Assembly (NCBI GenBank): GCA_005884765.1
Contig: VAZV01000142.1
Coordinates: 1 to 64,000 of the forward strand
Direction: 5' to 3'
Origin: Alphaproteobacteria bacterium
GTDB taxonomy: Bacteria > Pseudomonadota > Alphaproteobacteria > Rhizobiales > Xanthobacteraceae
DNA: 64,000 nucleotides
This document shows, one piece after another, positions 17,355-26,568 of the stretch. Every line of letters starts with the position of its first letter. Position 1 is the stretch's first letter. The notes beneath the pieces are model-generated. The model saw only the letters and a program-made list of their open reading frames with translations. It ran no database searches and had not been told where the DNA came from. A program made the position numbers and the translations under genes.

Positions 17355-17467
17355 GTCATTGCGAGCCATCGGGTCGCGTGAATGCGCGCCCGATGACAGG
17401 CTCCGCGAAGCAATCCATTGTCCGACGAGAACTGGATTGCTTCGTCGCTTACACTCCTCGCAATGAC
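17355..17467. repeat. Extragenic palindrome, GTCATTGCGAG family, with nested module
   Basis: The outer arms are GTCATTGCGAG and CTCGCAATGAC with the GAAGCAATCCA / TGGATTGCTTC inner pair. The left arm carries the ~40-bp module (17364-17404, AGCCATCGGGTCGCGTG ... GACAGGCTCC) that is lacking in the copy at 10587. Confidence 0.8.
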
Positions 17468-17474
17468 GGGACCA

Positions 17475-18443
<969 letters not shown>

Positions 18444-18537
18444 TTGCTGTTCTCGTTGTTGCGTTTCCTCGCAAGTTAGGTTGCTATCATTGTCGCCCAA
18501 CGACCGCAAATCGATGGGTCAAGAGACGAGGGAAGAA

Positions 18538-19356
18538 ATGCCACGCATATTGATGACCGGCGCTGCCGGGGGAATCGGCACCGCCTTGCGCAAACTGCTG
18601 CCACCGATCTATCCGGACCTGCTGCTCAGCGACCTCAAGGCGCCCGCCGATCTCGGTGGAGGCGAACAATTCAAGGCGGCCGAATTATCCGACATCGCGC
18701 AGGTCGAGGCGCTCTGCGAAGGCATCGACGGCATCCTCCATTTCGGCGGCTATTCGGTGGAAGGTCCTTGGGATTCGATCCTGCAATCCAACATCATCGG
18801 CTGCTACAATCTGTTTGAAGCGGCGCGAAAAAAGGGCGTCAAGCGTGTGGTATTCGCGTCGTCGAATCACGCCGTCGGCTTCTATCCCCGGCACCACCGG
18901 ATCGGCACCGACGTGACAGCGCGGCCGGACAGCCGCTACGGCGTCAGCAAGGTCTTTGGTGAAGCGGTGGGCGCGCTTTACGCCGACAAGCACGGGCTCA
19001 AAGTAACCTGCATCCGGATCGGCAATTTCGGCGACAAGCCGCTTGATCACCGGCGGCTGTCGATCTGGCTCAAGCCGGAAGATCTGGTGCAATTGTGCCG
19101 GATCGGGCTCGACCATTCCGACATCCATTTCGAGATCTTCTACGGCGCCTCCTACAACGAGCGTTCCTGGTGGGATAATCACCGCGCCTATGATCTCGGC
19201 TATCGCCCGACCGGGCGCGCAGAGGATTTCCGCGAGCACGCTTTTGCCGAGCAGGCGAAGCTCGAGCCGGACCCGATCGGCGAGTTCTACCAGGGCGGCG
19301 CGTTCTGCGGCATGGAGTTTAGCGGCGACAACAGCCGGATCATCGACTGGAAGTGA
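18538..19356 (+). CDS. NAD-dependent epimerase/dehydratase, probable uronate dehydrogenase
   Basis: A 272-aa extended short-chain dehydrogenase with an N-terminal NAD motif (GAAGGIGTAL, residues 8-17) and catalytic Tyr134-x3-Lys138 (SRYGVSKVFGE). Its size, the SSNHAVGFY segment and the Tyr/Lys positions agree with bacterial uronate dehydrogenase (Udh), which oxidises glucuronate or galacturonate at C1. The ATG at 18538 has GAGGG upstream. It is followed 23 bp later by the dehydratase and faces the lactonase gene, supporting a sugar-acid route. Other sugar dehydrogenase activities remain possible. Confidence 0.8.
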   Translation: MPRILMTGAAGGIGTALRKLLPPIYPDLLLSDLKAPADLGGGEQFKAAELSDIAQVEALCEGIDGILHFGGYSVEGPWDSILQSNIIGCYNLFEAARKKGVKRVVFASSNHAVGFYPRHHRIGTDVTARPDSRYGVSKVFGEAVGALYADKHGLKVTCIRIGNFGDKPLDHRRLSIWLKPEDLVQLCRIGLDHSDIHFEIFYGASYNERSWWDNHRAYDLGYRPTGRAEDFREHAFAEQAKLEPDPIGEFYQGGAFCGMEFSGDNSRIIDWK

Positions 19357-19379
19357 CGGATACAGGAGAGGGAACTGCA

Positions 19380-21086
19380 ATGACCGACGGGCTTCGCAAG
19401 GGACTGACGAGTTATGGCGACGCCGGCTTCTCTCTGTTTTTGCGCAAGGTCTTCATCAAGGCGATGGGCTATTCGGACGACGCGCTCAATCGCCCGATTG
19501 TCGGCATCACCAACACCTACAGCGACTACAACCCCTGTCATGGCAACGTTCCGCAGATCATCGAAGCGGTGAAACGCGGTGTGATGCTGACCGGCGCGAT
19601 GCCGATGGTGTTTCCAACCATCTCGATTGCCGAAAGCTTCGCGTTCCCGACCTCGATGTATCTGCGCAACCTGATGGCGATGGATACTGAAGAGATGATC
19701 CGCGCCCAGCCGATGGATGCCGTGGTCGTGATCGGCGGCTGCGACAAGACCCTGCCGGCGCAGATCATGGCGGCGGTCTCGGCCGACCTGCCTACCGTTG
19801 TCATTCCGGTAGGCCCGATGGTGGTCGGCCACCACAAGGGCGAGGTGCTGGGCGCCTGCACCGATTGCCGCCGCCTTTGGGCAAAGTATCGCGCCGGTGA
19901 AATCGACGATGCCGAGATCGAGGCGGTCAACGGGCGTCTCGCGCCTTCGGTCGGCACCTGCATGGTGATGGGTACAGCCTCGACCATGGCCTGCGTCACC
20001 GAAGCGCTGGGTCTTTCCTTGCCGATGAGCGCGACCATACCGGCACCGCATGCCGAACGTTTTCGGCTTGCCGAGGCGAGCGGCAAGGTCGCCGCGGCGA
20101 TGGCGAAAGCGAAGGGACCAAAACCCAGCGAGCTCCTGACGAAATCATCGTTCCGAAACGCGCAGGTGGTGCTGCAGGCGATCGGCGGTTCGACCAATGG
20201 GCTCATTCATCTGACCGCGATCGCCAACCGCACGCCGCATCGCGTCGATCTCGAAGTTTTCGACAAGCTTGGCCGCGAGGTCCCCGTGCTGGTCGACCTG
20301 AAACCGTCAGGCGAGCATTACATGGAGCATTTCCATCATGCCGGGGGCGTGCCGAAATTGATGGCGCAGCTCGGCGGTCTCATCGACCTCGATGCCAAAA
20401 TCATCACAGGCCAAACGCTGCGCGATGTCGTCGCTGCTGCCGAGGAGGTGCCAGGGCAGGACGCGATCCGCCCGCGTAACGATCCGATCAAGCCGGAAGG
20501 CGCGATGGCTGTGCTGCACGGCAATCTCGCGCCGCGCGGCGCCGTCATCAAGCATTCGGCGGCAAGCCCCAAACTGCTGCAACATACCGGGCGCGCCGTG
20601 GTGTTCGAATCCGTCGAGGACATGACGCTGCGGGTCGACGATCCCGCGCTCGACGTCAACGCCGATGACGTGCTGGTGCTGCGCAACGCGGGGCCCAAGG
20701 GCGCGCCGGGGATGCCGGAAGCGGGTTACCTGCCGATCCCGAAGAAGCTCGGACGCGCCGGCGTCAAGGACATGGTGCGGATCTCGGATGCGCGAATGAG
20801 CGGCACGGCGTTCGGCACCATCGTGCTGCACATCACGCCGGAATCCGCCGCCGGCGGTCCCTTGGGGTTAGTGAAGAACGGCGACATGATCCGGCTCGAC
20901 GTCGAGAAGCGAAGCATCGATCTCCTGGTCGACGCCGCTGAGCTCGAAAAGCGGCGCGCGGCACTCAAGCCCGCCGCGGCGCCGGACTGGGCCAAGCGCG
21001 GCTACGCATATCTCTTCAATGAGACCATCCTGCAAGCCGACGAAGGCTGCGATTTCGATTTTATGCGCGGGAAAGGAAAGCGATAG
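19380..21086 (+). CDS. IlvD/Edd-family sugar-acid dehydratase
   Basis: A 568-aa iron-sulfur dehydratase. The three cluster cysteines are Cys53 (YNPCHGN), Cys121 (GGCDKT) and Cys194 (VGTCMVMGTAST). The family covers dihydroxy-acid dehydratase (IlvD), 6-phosphogluconate dehydratase (Edd) and the sugar-acid dehydratases acting on arabonate, xylonate or gluconate. Placement after uronate dehydrogenase and before a TRAP transporter argues for a sugar acid and not valine/isoleucine synthesis. CAGGAGAGGG precedes the ATG. In classical uronate oxidation the aldarate dehydratase is GarD, GudD or an enolase-family enzyme, so an IlvD/Edd member here is a point of interest. Confidence 0.85.
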   Translation: MTDGLRKGLTSYGDAGFSLFLRKVFIKAMGYSDDALNRPIVGITNTYSDYNPCHGNVPQIIEAVKRGVMLTGAMPMVFPTISIAESFAFPTSMYLRNLMAMDTEEMIRAQPMDAVVVIGGCDKTLPAQIMAAVSADLPTVVIPVGPMVVGHHKGEVLGACTDCRRLWAKYRAGEIDDAEIEAVNGRLAPSVGTCMVMGTASTMACVTEALGLSLPMSATIPAPHAERFRLAEASGKVAAAMAKAKGPKPSELLTKSSFRNAQVVLQAIGGSTNGLIHLTAIANRTPHRVDLEVFDKLGREVPVLVDLKPSGEHYMEHFHHAGGVPKLMAQLGGLIDLDAKIITGQTLRDVVAAAEEVPGQDAIRPRNDPIKPEGAMAVLHGNLAPRGAVIKHSAASPKLLQHTGRAVVFESVEDMTLRVDDPALDVNADDVLVLRNAGPKGAPGMPEAGYLPIPKKLGRAGVKDMVRISDARMSGTAFGTIVLHITPESAAGGPLGLVKNGDMIRLDVEKRSIDLLVDAAELEKRRAALKPAAAPDWAKRGYAYLFNETILQADEGCDFDFMRGKGKR

Positions 21087-21092
21087 TTTTCC

Positions 21093-21203
21093 GTCATTGC
21101 GAGCCAACGGGTCGCGCGAATGCGCGCCCGATGACAGGCTCCGCGAAGCAATCCACGGCGTCGCAGACTGGATTGCTTCTTCGCTGGCACTCCTCGCAAT
21201 GAC
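21093..21203. repeat. Extragenic palindrome, GTCATTGCGAG family, with nested module
   Basis: Same architecture as the copy at 17355; the nested module covers 21102-21142 (AGCCAACGGGTCGCGCG ... ACAGGCTCC). It separates the dehydratase from the TRAP transporter genes. Confidence 0.8.
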
Positions 21204-21261
21204 GACGGTAGGGCTAGCCTAGCGCAGTCATCTCGCACCTGCGTCTTCGTCCTCAGTTTGA

Positions 21262-21291
21262 TTGACATCCCGGCAAAGCCGATGGGATGAT
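21262..21291 (+). promoter_or_regulatory. Putative sigma-70 promoter of first TRAP binding-protein gene
   Basis: TTGACA at 21262-21267, 18 bases, then GATGAT at 21286-21291 (four of six matches to TATAAT). The same TTGACA-N18-GATGAT arrangement is repeated before the second gene at 22403. The expected transcript start is about 20 bases before the ATG. Confidence 0.45.
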
Positions 21292-21318
21292 GAAAGAAAA
21301 ACATCACAGGGGGAGACG

Positions 21319-22320
21319 ATGGCGAACTTGAACAAGGTTCTCGGTGCGGTCGTTGCCGCGTTCGCAATCACGGCGGCCGCGAGCGCGACGGCGCAGGAAG
21401 TGAAGCACTATCGCTTCGCCTACGACCAGCCCAAGACCACCGGCTATGGAATCCTCGGCGACATCTTCAGCGACAAGCTGAAGGAACTGAGCAAAGGCAC
21501 CATGCTGATCGACCAGTATCCGGGCGCGCAGCTTGGCCAGGAGCCGCAGGTCCTGCAACTGGTCAAATCAGGTGACGTTGAATTCTGCATCTCTTCATCC
21601 GCCAATGCCGCGACGCTGTCGCCGCAGGCCGGCGTGATGTCGATGCACTTCCTGTTCCGCTCCGAGGCGCATCTGATCAAGGCGATCGCCGATCCCGAGG
21701 TGGCCAAGGCGGTGAAAGCGATGATCGCAGATACCGTGCAGGGAGCGCGTGTCATCGCGCTTTCGACGCTCGGACTGCGCAGCATGTATTCCAAGCGTGA
21801 GATCAAGAATATCGGCGACGTCAAGGGGCTGAAGGTGCGCGTGCAGGCGACACCGACCGAAGACACCACGTTCCCGGCCTATGGCGCGCAGATCGTCCAC
21901 ATGCCGTTCGGCAGCGTCTATACCTCGTTGCAGACCGGCGTGGTCGATGTCGCCGAAAACGGCGTCAACGTCTATCTCGCCAACAAGCACTACGAAGTGG
22001 CCCCGGTGCTGTCTATGACCGAGCACGAGGCCAATAACAGCCTGGTGTGGGTCTCAGACAAGCTCTGGAACAGCCTCACGGCGGAGCAGCAGGGGTGGGT
22101 CCAGGCCGCAGCCGACGAGGTCAACAGCAAACAGCCCGCCAGGGCGATCGACCTCGAGCACCAGTCGCAGGACAAGCTGAAATCGATCGGGGTGAAGATC
22201 GTCACCGACGTCGACAAGTCGGGCTTTGTGGCGGTCGCTGATCCCTTGCTCGACAAACTCGCCAAGGAGCTCGGTCCGCATGCCGAGAAGGTCAAGAACC
22301 TGATCCGGGCGATCAACTAG
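21319..22320 (+). CDS. TRAP transporter periplasmic substrate-binding protein (DctP family), copy 1
   Basis: A 333-aa DctP-type solute receptor. A Sec signal peptide ends near residue 26 (SATAQ/EVKHYRF). The mature part shows the family pattern, including the region around VRVQATPTED with the conserved Arg that binds the substrate carboxylate, and MPFGSVYTSLQTGVVD. GGGGGAGACG precedes the ATG. It is one of two tandem paralogues feeding a single DctQM pair downstream. The adjacent uronate-pathway genes suggest a uronate or related sugar acid as ligand. Confidence 0.9.
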   Translation: MANLNKVLGAVVAAFAITAAASATAQEVKHYRFAYDQPKTTGYGILGDIFSDKLKELSKGTMLIDQYPGAQLGQEPQVLQLVKSGDVEFCISSSANAATLSPQAGVMSMHFLFRSEAHLIKAIADPEVAKAVKAMIADTVQGARVIALSTLGLRSMYSKREIKNIGDVKGLKVRVQATPTEDTTFPAYGAQIVHMPFGSVYTSLQTGVVDVAENGVNVYLANKHYEVAPVLSMTEHEANNSLVWVSDKLWNSLTAEQQGWVQAAADEVNSKQPARAIDLEHQSQDKLKSIGVKIVTDVDKSGFVAVADPLLDKLAKELGPHAEKVKNLIRAIN

Positions 22321-22341
22321 GTCGCGTGGCCGGATTTGCGC

Positions 22342-22363
22342 CGTCCCGGCGTGCGCCGGGACG
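22342..22363. other. Perfect 9-bp GC-rich hairpin between the two binding-protein genes
   Basis: CGTCCCGGC pairs exactly with GCCGGGACG around a 4-base loop, 21 bases after the first dctP-like stop. No U-run follows. It could stabilise the upstream mRNA end or cause partial termination, giving unequal expression of the two copies. Confidence 0.5.
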
Positions 22364-22402
22364 ACACGTCAACCTGTCATAATCGCGCCGCCCGATGTTC
22401 AA

Positions 22403-22432
22403 TTGACAATCCGGCAACCCCGATGGGATGAT
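22403..22432 (+). promoter_or_regulatory. Putative sigma-70 promoter of second TRAP binding-protein gene
   Basis: TTGACA at 22403-22408, 18 bases, GATGAT at 22427-22432, matching the arrangement before the first copy. The surrounding ~60 bp (CCGGCAA, CCGATGGGATGAT, ACAGGGGGA) is also similar in both leaders, so promoter and ribosome site were duplicated along with the gene. Confidence 0.45.
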
Positions 22433-22459
22433 CGAACAAAGCCAAAACAGGGGGAAACA

Positions 22460-23461
22460 GTGAAAAATCCGGCAAAAATCATCGGCGGTTTGGTCGCGGC
22501 GGTGGCGATAATTTTCGCCGCCGGCGCCCGCGCGCAAGAAGTGAAACACTATCGCTTCGCCCACGACCAGCAGCTCAATACTGGCTACAGCGTCGCCTAC
22601 GATATGTTTTCCGCCAGGCTCAAGGAATTGAGCAAGGGCACCATGCTGATCGACCAGTATCCGGGTGCGCAGCTCGGCCAGGAGCCGCAGCTCCTGCAAC
22701 TGGTGAAATCCGGCGACATCGAATTCGCGATCATCTCCTCGGCCAACACCGCGACGATCTCGCCGCAAGCCGGTGTGATGTCGTTGCATTTCCTATTCCG
22801 AAACGCCGATCATGTGGTCAAGGCGCTCGCCGACCAGAAGGTGATCGATGCCATCAAGGCGATGATCGACGAGACCACGCAGGGGCTGCACGTCATCGCC
22901 ACCGGCTCGCAGGGCGTTCGCAACATCTACAGCAAGCGGGAAATCCACAACGTCGGGGACCTCAAAGGAGTGAAAATTCGCGTTCAGGCGACCGCTACGG
23001 AGGATGCGATATTCCCGGCCTACGGCGCCCAGACCGTGCACATGCCGTTCGGCAGCGTCTACACCTCGCTGCAAACCGGTGTCGTTGACGCCGCCGAGAA
23101 CAGCATCAACGTCTACCTCGTCAACAAGCATTACGAGGTCGCGCCGGTGCTGTCGATTACCGAGCACGAGGCCAACAATGCGCTGGTGTTCGTCAGCGAC
23201 AAACTGTGGCAGAGCCTGTCTGGCGAACAAAAGCAGTGGGTGACGGCGGCAGCGGCAGAGATCAGCGCCAAAGAGCCGGCCAAAGCCTTTGAGCTTGAAA
23301 AGACGGCAGCCACCAAGCTGAAATCGCTCGGCGTCAAGATCGTCGACGATGTCGACAAAAAGAGCTTTGGCGCGATCGCCGATCCCTATCTCGACAAGCT
23401 CGCCAAGGAGCTCGGCCCGCACGCGGACAAGATCAAGACCCTGATCCGCGCGGTCAATTAA
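22460..23461 (+). CDS. TRAP transporter periplasmic substrate-binding protein (DctP family), copy 2
   Basis: A 333-aa paralogue of the preceding gene, the same length and by eye about two-thirds identical over the whole protein. It starts with GTG after GGGGGAAACA and has a signal peptide ending near AGARAQ/EVKHYRF. The ligand-site segment differs slightly (VRVQATPTEDTTF in copy 1, IRVQATATEDAIF here), while MPFGSVYTSLQTGVVD is retained. Both receptors probably dock to the single DctQM encoded next, with different but related ligands. Confidence 0.9.
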   Translation: MKNPAKIIGGLVAAVAIIFAAGARAQEVKHYRFAHDQQLNTGYSVAYDMFSARLKELSKGTMLIDQYPGAQLGQEPQLLQLVKSGDIEFAIISSANTATISPQAGVMSLHFLFRNADHVVKALADQKVIDAIKAMIDETTQGLHVIATGSQGVRNIYSKREIHNVGDLKGVKIRVQATATEDAIFPAYGAQTVHMPFGSVYTSLQTGVVDAAENSINVYLVNKHYEVAPVLSITEHEANNALVFVSDKLWQSLSGEQKQWVTAAAAEISAKEPAKAFELEKTAATKLKSLGVKIVDDVDKKSFGAIADPYLDKLAKELGPHADKIKTLIRAVN

Positions 23462-23475
23462 AGCTGCAAACAAGT

Positions 23476-23560
23476 CGTCATGCCCGGCCTTGTGCCGGGC
23501 ATCCACGTCTTCCTTGCTGTATCGAAAAACGTGGATGGCCGGGACGAGCCCGGCCATGAC
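23476..23560. repeat. Extragenic palindrome (GTCATGCCCGGC ... GCCGGGCATGAC type)
   Basis: CGTCATGCCCGGCC and GGCCATGAC form the outer arms, and CATCCACGT pairs with ACGTGGATG inside. It lies within the transporter gene set between the binding-protein and DctQ genes, where such repeats often reduce downstream expression or shield upstream mRNA. Confidence 0.7.
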
Positions 23561-23591
23561 GCCAAGCGGGAACGACGGAGCACCTGAGACG

Positions 23592-24179
23592 ATGGCCATT
23601 TCCGACAAACTGGTGCTGCAACGGCAGCATCTTCTGAAGTGGCGGGCGTTCGACCGGCTCGAACTCGGCCTGATGATCATTTGCGGCGTGCTGTGTTTCG
23701 GCTTCTCGCTCTCGGTGACCGCCGACATCGTGACGCGGACCATCGGCCATCCCTGGCTGTGGCTGCAGGAGGTCACGTCCACCTTGTTCATCTACGCGAT
23801 TTTCATCGGCGCCTCCGCCGCCACCCGCCGCAACGATCATCTCTACCTGACCGCGATCTCCGAGGCGATGCACGGGACGCCGCGCCTGATTGTCGAAGTT
23901 ATCATCCGCCTTATCGTGCTCGGCGTAGCCGCGTGTCTGATCTGGTTCGGCTATCTCAACTACCTCAGGGGCTTTGGCAGCTTCCGCCTGCCGTCGGGCA
24001 CGCCGATCGCCTCGCTCTATGCGGTGATCCCCTTGTCCGGCGTGCTGATCGCGCTGTTCACGATTGAACAATTGGTCAACGGCATCCGTCACGGGTTCGA
24101 TCATCCGGAGCCGCCGGACGAGGATCTTGTGATTCCGCCGGTTGAAGGCGCCAGGATCCAGACGAGGGCAGGGACGTGA
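23592..24179 (+). CDS. TRAP transporter small permease (DctQ family)
   Basis: A 195-aa inner-membrane protein with four predicted helices (about residues 25-45, 60-80, 100-120 and 140-160), the DctQ pattern, including the WLWLQEVTSTLF segment. The frame runs upstream through the palindromic repeat, but the ATG at 23592 (GAGACG upstream) fits the family. Its stop overlaps the GTG of dctM by four bases, so the two are translationally coupled. Confidence 0.87.
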   Translation: MAISDKLVLQRQHLLKWRAFDRLELGLMIICGVLCFGFSLSVTADIVTRTIGHPWLWLQEVTSTLFIYAIFIGASAATRRNDHLYLTAISEAMHGTPRLIVEVIIRLIVLGVAACLIWFGYLNYLRGFGSFRLPSGTPIASLYAVIPLSGVLIALFTIEQLVNGIRHGFDHPEPPDEDLVIPPVEGARIQTRAGT

Positions 24180-25516
24180 GCGCGCCCGTCATCCTGGGGT
24201 TGATGTCGTTCTGCTTCTTGTTTTTCGGCTATCTCGGCGTGCCCGTGCCGTTCTCGTTGCTGGGTGGTGTGTTCGTCGGCGCATTCTTGGCCGATGTTTC
24301 TCTGGCCGCGATCGTCCAGAAGATCTTTGACGGCGTGGATTCCGAAGCCCTGCTCGCGATACCGTTCTTTCTGCTGGTCGGCGAACTCATGAGCTCGGCC
24401 AATGTGGTGGTGAGGATCGCCAACCTGTCATTGTCGCTGGTCGGCCATATCCGGGGCGGGCTGTCGCAGGTCGTTGTCGTCTTCAGCATGTTTTTCTCGG
24501 AAATGTCGGGATCGACCACCGCTGATGTCGCCGTCATGAGCCGCGCGCTCGGCGGTCCGATGAAGCGGGAGGGCTACACGCCGGCCTTCATTGCCGCGAT
24601 CATCGCTTCCGCCTCCACCATCGCGGCATTGGTGCCGCCGAGCATTACCGCAGTGGTCTATGGCGCGGTCGGCAACGTCTCGATCGCCGGCTTGTTCATG
24701 GCAGGCGTCGTGCCGGGATTCATGATCGGATTCGGCCTGATGATCTATTGCTATTTCTTCGGCCCGTCCGGCATGCGCAAGCCGCGCGCGCCGCTTCGCC
24801 AGATTGTTTTCGCCACCGGCGATGCCGCGCTGCCGCTGATGATCCCGGTGATCCTGCTCGGCGGCATCCTGACGGGCTGGTTTACGCCGACGGAGGCCGG
24901 CGTCGTCGCGGTGATCTGGATCATCCTGGTCGTGATCCCCGCGCTCAATCGCGGGCACATCAAGCAAATTCCGTACGACTTCTGCCTGGCCGGGCTGATC
25001 TTCTCGCTGCCGCTGATCACCATCGGCGCCGCCAACGCCTTCGGCTGGATGCTGGCATACCTGCGCGGGGCCATCGTCATCGCCGACTGGATCACCTCGA
25101 TCGCCGGCAACGACCCGCACTACATCATGCTCTTGATGGTACTGCTGTTCACCGTGATCGGCGATTTCATCGAACCGGTGCCGACCATCATCATCTTCAT
25201 GCCATTGGTGAATGCGCTGACCCAGGCCGGCGACATCAATGGCGTGCATATGGGCGTGGTGCTGATCGCCACATTGGCGTTCGGGCTGATCACGCCGCCT
25301 TACGGCCTCGTCCTGCTGATGGCATCGAAATTCGTCGGTGTCAGTTTCGGCAAGGCGTTGCGTGCGGCGATGCCGATCTATGTGGTGTTCCTGATCACCA
25401 TCGTATTTACGATCTATTTCCCGAGTGTCGTGCTGTGGCTGCCAAAGCACGTGATCCCGGAATCGGTCGGCTGCTTCAAGTCACCGGCAGGGACGGGGTA
25501 TATTTGTCCGCCTTAA
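24176..25516 (+). CDS. TRAP transporter large permease (DctM family)
   Basis: A 446-aa, about 12-helix DctM/UhpC-type transport subunit that carries solute import with sodium. Characteristic stretches include FFSEMSGSTTADVAVMSR, ALVPPSITAVVYG and FGLITPPYGLVLLMASK. The GTG start overlaps the end of dctQ. The order binding protein, binding protein, Q, M gives a complete importer with duplicated receptors. Confidence 0.92.
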   Translation: MSAPVILGLMSFCFLFFGYLGVPVPFSLLGGVFVGAFLADVSLAAIVQKIFDGVDSEALLAIPFFLLVGELMSSANVVVRIANLSLSLVGHIRGGLSQVVVVFSMFFSEMSGSTTADVAVMSRALGGPMKREGYTPAFIAAIIASASTIAALVPPSITAVVYGAVGNVSIAGLFMAGVVPGFMIGFGLMIYCYFFGPSGMRKPRAPLRQIVFATGDAALPLMIPVILLGGILTGWFTPTEAGVVAVIWIILVVIPALNRGHIKQIPYDFCLAGLIFSLPLITIGAANAFGWMLAYLRGAIVIADWITSIAGNDPHYIMLLMVLLFTVIGDFIEPVPTIIIFMPLVNALTQAGDINGVHMGVVLIATLAFGLITPPYGLVLLMASKFVGVSFGKALRAAMPIYVVFLITIVFTIYFPSVVLWLPKHVIPESVGCFKSPAGTGYICPP

Positions 25517-25536
25517 ATGCGTCCCACAGACTCTGC

Positions 25537-25671
25537 CGTCATGCGCCGCGAAGGCGGGGCATCCAGCAATCCGACGCGGCGCAGTGAAATCGAAATGCCG
25601 CAGCGTATTGGATCATCCGCCTGAGCCTGTCATCGGGCGCGCGTTCGCGCGACCCGTTGGCGGATGATGAC
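25537..25671. repeat. Extragenic palindrome (CGTCATGCGCCGCG ... GGATGATGAC type) with nested module
   Basis: The left arm has CGTCATGCGCCGCGAAGGCG and GGCATCCAG, the right arm ATTGGATCATCCGCC and GGCGGATGATGAC. In the right arm the usual short tip is replaced by the ~40-bp module (about 25623-25661), in reverse orientation to those at 17364 and 21102. The 182-bp gap between dctM and the crotonase gene is almost all repeat. Confidence 0.65.
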
Positions 25672-25698
25672 AGCTAACTATGTGGTCGACAACGCGAC

Positions 25699-26505
25699 CT
25701 ATTTCCCCTTGCTGGTGAACTTCTTCACCGCCGCGCGAAATTCATCCGTCTGCATAGCCTCGATGATTTTCTGTTCTTCGGCGTCGAGCTGCTGTTTGGT
25801 CGGGGTGAGGGCGGCCTGGTAGACCAGCGACTTGGTGCCGGCGACCGCAGCGGGCGGATTCTGCGCCAGCCGTTCGGCGAATTGTCGCGTCGCCGCTTTC
25901 AGCTCTGCCGCGGGAACGACCCTGGCGACCAAACCCCAATCATGGGCCTGCTGGGCCGAGAAGCTGTCTTCGGCCAGGAATATTTGCAACGCACGGTGGG
26001 TGCCGACGGTGCCCACCATGCCGACCGTGCTGCCGCCATCCGGCGACACACCGATCTTGGCGTAGGCCGGGGTGAAGCGGGCATCATCGGCGGCGATGCA
26101 GAGGTCGGTGACAAAGGCCAGTCCCATGCCGGCGCCGGCCGCGGAGCCGTGAACGCTGGACAGCACGATTTTCGGCATCCGCCGCACGGTCTCGATGAAT
26201 GCGTGATAGTGACTCAGCAATTCGCCGACTACGGGCGCGATGGTATCGGCGGCTGCCGCAGCGCCGATGGTCTGCAGGTCTCCGCCGGCGCAAAACGCGC
26301 GGCCTTCGCCTTCGATCACCAGCACCCTGATGTCGTCGTTCACCTCGACGTCGGCACCGAGCTGTTCGAGTTTCTTGGCGATCGAAAGATCGATCGAATT
26401 GAAGGCCGTGGGACGATTGAGCGTGATCGTGGCGATCGGGCCTTCGATCCGCAGCAGCGCGGGTTCGTCGGGAAGCGAGGCGGTGGCTTGGGTGGATGTC
26501 GGCAT
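25699..26505 (-). CDS. Enoyl-CoA hydratase/isomerase family protein (PaaG-like)
   Basis: A 268-aa crotonase-fold protein acting on a CoA thioester. The oxyanion-hole segments are FCAGGDL and HGSAAGAGMG. The two glutamates of classical enoyl-CoA hydratase are not conserved: the GGCE position reads GAGMG and the QPE position reads TPA. Asp156 in GVSPDGGST instead matches the acid of PaaG-type isomerases, so isomerisation is more likely than hydration. It is divergent from the P450 gene across 63 bp. Confidence 0.87.
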   Translation of the reverse strand: MPTSTQATASLPDEPALLRIEGPIATITLNRPTAFNSIDLSIAKKLEQLGADVEVNDDIRVLVIEGEGRAFCAGGDLQTIGAAAAADTIAPVVGELLSHYHAFIETVRRMPKIVLSSVHGSAAGAGMGLAFVTDLCIAADDARFTPAYAKIGVSPDGGSTVGMVGTVGTHRALQIFLAEDSFSAQQAHDWGLVARVVPAAELKAATRQFAERLAQNPPAAVAGTKSLVYQAALTPTKQQLDAEEQKIIEAMQTDEFRAAVKKFTSKGK

Positions 26506-26568
26506 CTGATAATCCCCGGCGTGGAGGACGTCGCGCGCTATTTAAATCGCAGATGGGGAGGGGTGACA

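Noticed and set aside
15704-17413. Long minus-strand open frame (569 aa) opposite the aldehyde dehydrogenase
   Set aside because: Composition is Arg/His/Asp-rich without any domain; it is the mirror of a high-GC gene that has full catalytic motifs.
17355-17467. Palindromic repeats as insertion-sequence ends
   Set aside because: No transposase gene or target duplication is visible nearby; copies are 80-150 bp and wholly palindromic.
25882-26568. Upstream 229-codon extension of the P450 open frame
   Set aside because: It is antisense to the crotonase gene, while GGGGAGGGG and the P450 N-terminus place the start at 26569.
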